A stretch of DNA of 12,607 nucleotides, taken from contig JAQIWT010001089.1 in the NCBI GenBank assembly GCA_034696485.1, positions 1 through 12,607 on the forward strand, in the 5' to 3' direction. Under the pieces are notes generated by a model. The model was not told the DNA's origin and ran no database searches. It saw only the letters and a program-made list of their open reading frames with translations. Each line of letters starts with the position of its first letter. The stretch's first letter is position 1. Shown in pieces: positions 8,267 through 12,607 of this stretch. Source of the DNA: Isohypsibius dastychi. Its lineage: Eukaryota; Tardigrada; Eutardigrada; Parachela; Isohypsibiidae. A program made the translations under genes and the position numbers.

Positions 8267-9406
8267 TCAAATTTTGTCGAGCGTCAAATTTATCGGAAGA
8301 TATTTTCTACAATTCCCCGATAAGCAACAACATTTCGTATCGCTCAATCCGTTGCTTTTTTCTCCTTGTCCATAATCGACGGTCAATTCCTCTCCCACGT
8401 TAATTTTTCGCTTGGCAAAAAACACCAATCGAGGAACAATAATATCAACTCGCACCGGAAGCATTAATAAATTCGGATCACAGGAATGGTTGATAAACCG
8501 TGCATAATTCCCTTTGAAACGCGCGTCGATCAAAGTTGTGCGTTTGAATAGATCTGAGCTTTCGTGAACCGCGAACAGGTAAGTCCCGACCGGAAACAAC
8601 GCGGAACGAAGTTTTGCTTCCGATGAGCTAATGACTTCGCCAGCGTATTCGGAGACGAATTCACCTGGAAAAATCATGAAATCGTTATCGGAATTCACAC
8701 GCAATAAGTCAGGAAGAACAAAATGCAACTCCTGGAAATTTCAACACACGCAAATGCGATTTCCGGTTTAAACGGAATACCTGAATCGATTTCTGCCATT
8801 GCTCGCAGTCCCATTCCCTTTTCTCCACATGAAAACAGCTGACACTTAATTTTCTGATTCAAACCCAAACGGATGACATCTTTACAGTACGAATTTCTTG
8901 ATCTGGTAGGAGAAGTGGTTCCAACCGGAAGTGCAGAAATCTTCACGCTTCCGCTCTCGCACGTTTTTGGACAATTGACCAGGCCCGGTGAAGTGTGTTC
9001 ACAAGACTTATCTCCGGAACCCAGAGAGGCTTCTGGTGGGGTCTGGTAGTCAGGAATAACAGAAAGCAGTCGATTTGAGCATTTTGAAGAACAAGAACAA
9101 TTTCCTCCGCATTCGATGATCGGAGGACAGACCGCGTCAGTCAGAAACGCTGGATGCAAGCGCCCATCACCCGTATAACTCAATGGGGACTGAATACGAC
9201 AGGAACACGATTCAGATTCGGAGCACGGGGATTCATAATCACAATTACAACCAACAAGAAATAAATCAAAATCATCCAGTTCCGATTCCGACAAACTTGC
9301 ATGAGGCACGATCGTGTTGACAAACTGAAAAACAAGGAAATTCTAACAGATCCACAAAAGTTTTCATCCTATTTCATGATACCTCGAATACATCGGTGGA
9401 CTCCAT
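8267..9406 (-). CDS. SETMAR: SETMAR-like histone lysine methyltransferase (pre-SET, SET, post-SET), no transposase
   Basis: Minus-strand exons 9406-9383, 9324-8781, 8664-8267; 966 nt, 321 residues. The eight-codon first exon starts at ATG 9404-9406, and introns are 58 and 116 nt. Pre-SET: nine zinc cysteines at 34, 36, 42, 48, 50, 80, 84, 86 and 90. SET: GMGLRA near 178, EFVSEYAGEV 191-200, NYARFINHSCDPN 242-254 (NHSC pocket motif), EELTVDYG 281-288 with the tyrosine. Post-SET CxCxxxxC at 301-308, pairing with Cys251 for zinc. LLMLPVRVDIIVPRL is close to the SET half of human SETMAR. Family role: H3K9/H3K36-type methylation using S-adenosylmethionine in the nucleus. The mariner transposase of primate SETMAR is absent, as expected outside anthropoid primates. 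Residues 96-157 form a Ser/Thr/Pro-rich insert between pre-SET and SET that other members lack or have shorter. Another SUV39-group label is possible. Confidence 0.88.
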
Positions 9407-9725
9407 TGCCTTGCGGGAAATGAGAGTTTCGTTGGAATTCTAAATTTATTTCCAGAAAGTCTACAGCGCGGTTGGACGGGTTGAGAAAGGCTGTGTTGTG
9501 GTTCAGGTGGCTAACTGGCTAAACCAAACCAATCACGCTCCAATTGCAATCAATCAACCGTAAGGCTGCAGTCTCGTCTCAGCTGTTTTCGCTGTCCGAA
9601 GCAGATTTATCTCCGTAGACTTTCCCTCCTTTTACGTAACATGGTTCGATAACGTCTTATCCGGTATTTGTTTTGTTTTTCCACCGGATAAACTATTCAG
9701 AGATGTTCCTGGTTGCTGGTCAGGA
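9407..9725. promoter_or_regulatory. Divergent promoter region, SET gene and dicarboxylate carrier
   Basis: Only 319 bp separate the two opposite start codons, so both promoters and 5' UTRs must share this stretch unless upstream non-coding exons exist. ACCAATCA at 9528-9535 is a good CCAAT-box (NF-Y) match. No TATA box is clear on either strand. CC|GTAAGG at about 9560 and ATTCAG at about 9700 could bound a 5' UTR intron of the carrier; this is speculative. Confidence 0.5.
9529..9533 (+). promoter_or_regulatory. CCAAT box candidate
   Basis: The core lies within ACCAATCA, near the middle of the divergent interval, about 125 bp from the SET start and 195 bp from the carrier start. Confidence 0.35.
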
Positions 9726-9729
9726 ATGA
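9703..9729 (+). promoter_or_regulatory. Short upstream ORF overlapping the carrier start codon
   Basis: ATG at 9703 opens eight codons (MFLVAGQE) and stops with TGA at 9727-9729, overlapping the carrier ATG in an ATGA. If the transcript includes it, it could lower carrier translation or permit reinitiation. Its effect depends on an unknown transcription start. Confidence 0.45.
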
Positions 9730-12055
9730 GTTCGCCTCTCAGCCCAGGAACCAACGTTCCATCCCTGACTTCTCCTCAGAATATTTCTTCAGTTCCATCT
9801 CCATCAGTGCACGCAACCACTGCCTTGAAAACTGTCCAGATTAAGAAAACCGCAAAATGGTATCATGGAGGTGTTGCGGGAGCGATCGCTGTTTGTTTTA
9901 CCCATCCATTCGACTTGGTCAAAGTGAGTGTTGAAATAAGGGAATTATTGAGTGATTATTCCAACAGGTGTTATCGATTATTTTCTACCCATATATCTCT
10001 AGGTACTGGGGAAAAAACAATTCGGTTGGTTTTTTGTAGGTTCAACTACAGACTACGCAAGAACGTAAACCAAAGATTATTCCGCTGGCGACGAGCATCG
10101 TGAGAAATCGAGGATTTCTGGCCTTGTATAATGGAATCAGTGCCTCCCTCCTCCGTCAGGTATTTGCTGAAATTTGTAGTGTTCTTTTTGTGAAGTCGGA
10201 TGCTCTAATCGGCTGATGTGAAATAACCTGGAAGAACGGAAATATGATTCTCGTCGATTCGGATGGACTTTCTGTTTTAATGAGAAATGTGTAACCGGAA
10301 GTGAAATTCGATCCGTCAGTTCGGTTTTGCGTTTACTCTGGCTGTTTTTTTGTAATATTCTTCTCGAAAAAGAATGCAGTTCTTTTGCAGCGATGATTTC
10401 AGATTTGGATTCCATCTGTTTCAAGTCTCACGAAATTTATTTTGGTGACGAACTAATTGTGTTTTTTGTTGCTGAATTTTTCGTAGCTAATTCATTAATG
10501 CGTTCTGGATTTTTTTCTGATTTTTGGTTGGGAACAACTTCAACGAAAACGGAAATGAAACTTATAACGACACTCGATTGGTGGTAAAAAAAATCGCGTT
10601 TTTTTTGTGCATGTAATTTGATAATTATAATTGTTAAATTGTATCGTTTTTCTTCTGCGTGAGTAACGTTCGTTTGTTTGTTTCCAGCTGACATATTCCA
10701 CCGCGAGGTTCGGTTGTTACGAAGCAATGAAGCCGAAAGATTCCGCGGCTCCGTTGTCCTTTTGGATGAAATGCGCTTCGGCCGGATTATCCGGCGGTTT
10801 CGGTGGAATTGTTGGAGCGCCGGCTGATTTGGTTAATGTTCGAATGCAGAATGACGGCAAACTTCCGGTTGAGCAACGGCGTAATTACAAACATGCTATT
10901 GATGGAATAATTCGTGTTGCAAGGGAAGAAGGAATTAGCAATTTATGGAGAGGTTCCAGCATGGTTCTAACTCGATCCGTTTTGATGACCATTGGGCAAC
11001 TGTCGTTTTATGATCAAATCAAGCAAATGTTTTTGGCTAGTGGATATTTCAAAGATTCCGTTTCTACGCATTTATTGTCGAGTTCTTTAGCGGTAAGTTG
11101 AGAAGGGGTGATATCAACTATCTAGCTTCATTGAAAATATTGATTCTGGTTTCTAGACAATCTTTTCTTACGATTTTCTCGGATTTCATTGTGGAATTTG
11201 GTTTATTTTGAGTTCAGTTTTGAATTTCGGTTTGTTTTGAATTATTTTAAATATTAAATTAAAACTCATTCAAAAATTGAATTTAATTATTAACCTTAAT
11301 ATTAGTCATCTAAATTTTGAATTCATCTCAAATTTGTTGTGATTTATAAAATTATTTCAAAACAAATAAATCAAATTATTGAAATTATTTTAGTCTATTT
11401 AAAATTTTTGGTTCATTTTGAATTTTGACTTTTTTAAGTTTTATTTTATTTCCATTTTTTATTTAATCTCAATTTCCAGCTTGTTCAAGGTTTCTAAATT
11501 TTCTCAAAGTGTTAAAAATTCAACTGAAAATCTTCGCTGAAGGTTCTTTGAAGTAGCAGCTGAAATTTATGTTATTTTGTCAGTAACTCTGTTGCAACTT
11601 GCGGCTTGGGTTTTCGCTGTTGGTTGAACTGGTTCATTGTCTTCTTTACAAATGCCCTTGCTTTTATAGGCAATTGCCGCCACGACGATCACTTGTCCGG
11701 TGGATGTTTTGAAAACGAGAATGCAGAATTCCGGTGAATACAGGGTATGTCAACTTGTCAGACAGCCCGGTGTCGTAACAACAATTTTGAACATGGTATG
11801 TGCTTTGCAGAACTTGCTACATTGCGTGCAGGAAACGCTCAAGCTTGGCCCACTTGGATTTTTCAAGGTACTTTTTTAAGGAGAATTGCGAATGCCTTGA
11901 AAAGCCGGGATATTTTTGCATTCCTCACTGAGATTTGGATTGGTTTTTTCTAGGGTTATATTCCAGCGTTCGTTCGGATTGGACCACAGACTGTGCTGAC
12001 GTTTTTGTTTTTTGAACAGCTGAGGATTCGTTTTGGAAATCCGATCAAGTCTTAA
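9726..12055 (+). CDS. SLC25A10: Mitochondrial dicarboxylate carrier (DIC), six exons
   Basis: Exons 9726-9923, 10040-10159, 10688-11092, 11670-11744, 11811-11867, 11954-12055; 957 nt, 318 residues. Three tandem carrier repeats are marked by PFDLVK (61-66), PADLVNVRMQ (151-160) and PVDVLKTRMQ (251-260). The Asn in place of the basic residue in the second signature is usual for DIC. GFLALYNGISASLLRQ, KLPVEQRRNYKHAIDG and EGISNLWRG match DIC specifically rather than other SLC25 members. Family role: exchange of malate or succinate for phosphate, sulfate or thiosulfate across the inner mitochondrial membrane. The 57-nt exon 5 (NLLHCVQETLKLGPLGFFK) is easily missed. The first ~42 residues are an extra Ser/Pro/Thr-rich leader absent from the 287-aa human protein, ending in basic KKTAKWYHGG. 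The start is the first in-frame ATG. Confidence 0.94.
10160..10687 (+). other. Carrier intron 2, no gene found
   Basis: GTATTT to TTTCCAG, 528 nt. Open frames on both strands (about 10137-10424 minus, 10327-10587 plus, 10437-10727 minus) resemble no protein family. One ACCGGAAGT occurs at 10294-10302. Confidence 0.6.
11093..11669 (+). other. Carrier intron 3, very AT-rich, no gene found
   Basis: GTAAGT to TTTTATAG, 577 nt. The middle (about 11200-11500) is built of TTGAATTT- and AAATTATT-like words. I see no ORF or RNA gene. Confidence 0.6.
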
Positions 12056-12164
12056 GTTGAGTGATTAATTGAGAAATCAGTGATGGGACGGTTTTAAGTT
12101 CACAGACTGCTTGATTGCACTTGTTGCTCACTGTTGTTTTAGTCTACTCGTACATATTTAATTA

Positions 12165-12190
12165 TGCAGCCAGCAATATGTGTGGCTGCA
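12165..12190 (+). promoter_or_regulatory. Hairpin in carrier 3' UTR
   Basis: Stem TGCAGCCA (12165-12172) pairs perfectly with TGGCTGCA (12183-12190) around a 10-nt loop. It lies 40 nt before the poly(A) signal and could act in mRNA stability or 3' processing; no known element is matched. Confidence 0.5.
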
Positions 12191-12229
12191 CATTCCGCGC
12201 CTTGTGGGTGAATACCGGTACTGATATCA

Positions 12230-12235
12230 AATAAA
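12230..12235 (+). terminator. Poly(A) signal of the carrier gene
   Basis: AATAAA 175 bp after the stop, the first canonical hexamer downstream. Confidence 0.7.
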
Positions 12236-12251
12236 ACATATCGATATGTTT
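12234..12251. repeat. Perfect 18-bp palindrome
   Basis: AAACATATCGATATGTTT reads the same on both strands and overlaps the end of the poly(A) signal. Confidence 0.8.
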
Positions 12252-12347
12252 ATATATTGTGAAACATACATGTACAACTGATGAATCAATAGAAATGAAC
12301 GCCTAAGCGCGCGGAAATGTTTGTCATAAGTGAGTGTTCGCAATACA

Positions 12348-12364
12348 GGGGGGGGGGGGGGGGG
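12348..12364 (+). repeat. Poly-G run (17 bp)
   Basis: Seventeen consecutive G between CAATACA and ACAAAA, downstream of the carrier gene. Confidence 0.85.
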
Positions 12365-12526
12365 ACAAAAAATTAATGGTAAGAATCTTGGAGGTGGGAT
12401 GCTGTTGCTGCTTCTGTCTTTCGGATCGCACGGCCACATAGCGTCTCTTGTCTCACTTTCCACAAATATATTCGACAGTGTTAGGACGTAACAATTGGTT
12501 TTTTAACCCGCAACCGAAGATATACC

Positions 12527-12544
12527 GGGGGGGGGGGGGGGGGG
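12527..12544 (+). repeat. Poly-G run (18 bp)
   Basis: Eighteen consecutive G between TATACC and TTGCTG, 162 bp after the preceding run. Same strand as that run. Confidence 0.85.
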
Positions 12545-12607
12545 TTGCTGAAAACGGATTATGGTGTTTCGCTTTCCGATTACATGTATCAACGTTCCAT
12601 CACAGTA

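Larger units (their letters stand above)
12252..12607. other. Intergenic flank, no gene supported
   Basis: Downstream of the carrier cleavage region. A minus-strand frame at 12227-12463 crosses a homopolymer and ends in AT-rich sequence; no family resemblance. Two poly-G runs are listed separately. Confidence 0.55.

Noticed and set aside
10137-10727. Three open frames in carrier intron 2
   Set aside because: Shadows of a 528-nt intron; no domain, signal peptide or codon pattern of a gene.
12227-12463. Minus-strand 78-codon frame at the right end
   Set aside because: It depends on translating the poly-G complement as proline and has no recognisable features.

Overview
This is nuclear DNA from an invertebrate animal. 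Every gene is split by GT-AG introns, many only 51-63 nt long. AATAAA signals follow three of the genes, and the predicted proteins are metazoan orthologs. I cannot name the organism; long G/C homopolymers, AT-rich introns and moderate overall GC do not decide it. Gene models below were built by hand by matching splice sites to protein continuity; all reading frames close exactly.

Layout, left to right. (1) 1-2407, plus strand: 3' part (six exons) of GFM2, the mitochondrial EF-G2 that splits ribosomes after translation; it lacks the N-terminus because the window opens inside the GTPase domain. (2) 2467-3024: short intergenic stretch with two poly-C runs. (3) 3025-7371, plus: complete six-exon WDR46/UTP7 (BING4), a nucleolar WD40 protein of the small-subunit processome. 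Its 1.2-kb third intron holds an unexplained GC-rich island, a possible antisense two-exon ORF and a complete 211-bp non-autonomous hAT transposon with a perfect 8-bp target-site duplication. (4) 7624-8144, plus: a small secreted single-Kazal-domain protease inhibitor in three exons. (5) 8267-9406, minus, convergent with the inhibitor: a three-exon SETMAR/SUV39-type histone lysine methyltransferase without a transposase domain. (6) 9407-9725: shared divergent promoter region. (7) 9726-12055, plus: six-exon mitochondrial dicarboxylate carrier (SLC25A10/DIC). (8) 12056-12607: 3' UTR with a hairpin and poly(A) signal, then non-coding sequence with two long poly-G runs.

The genes do not form a pathway. 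GFM2 and the carrier are mitochondrial, WDR46 is nucleolar, the SET protein is a chromatin enzyme and the Kazal protein is secreted. The tight packing (about 120-650 bp between coding regions) suggests a fairly compact genome.

I see no clearly new biological system. The best leads are the hAT MITE, the structured GC-rich island with its antisense ORF, a marked excess of the word ACCGGAA(GT) across coding and non-coding sequence, and a 63-nt frame-neutral intron in GFM2.
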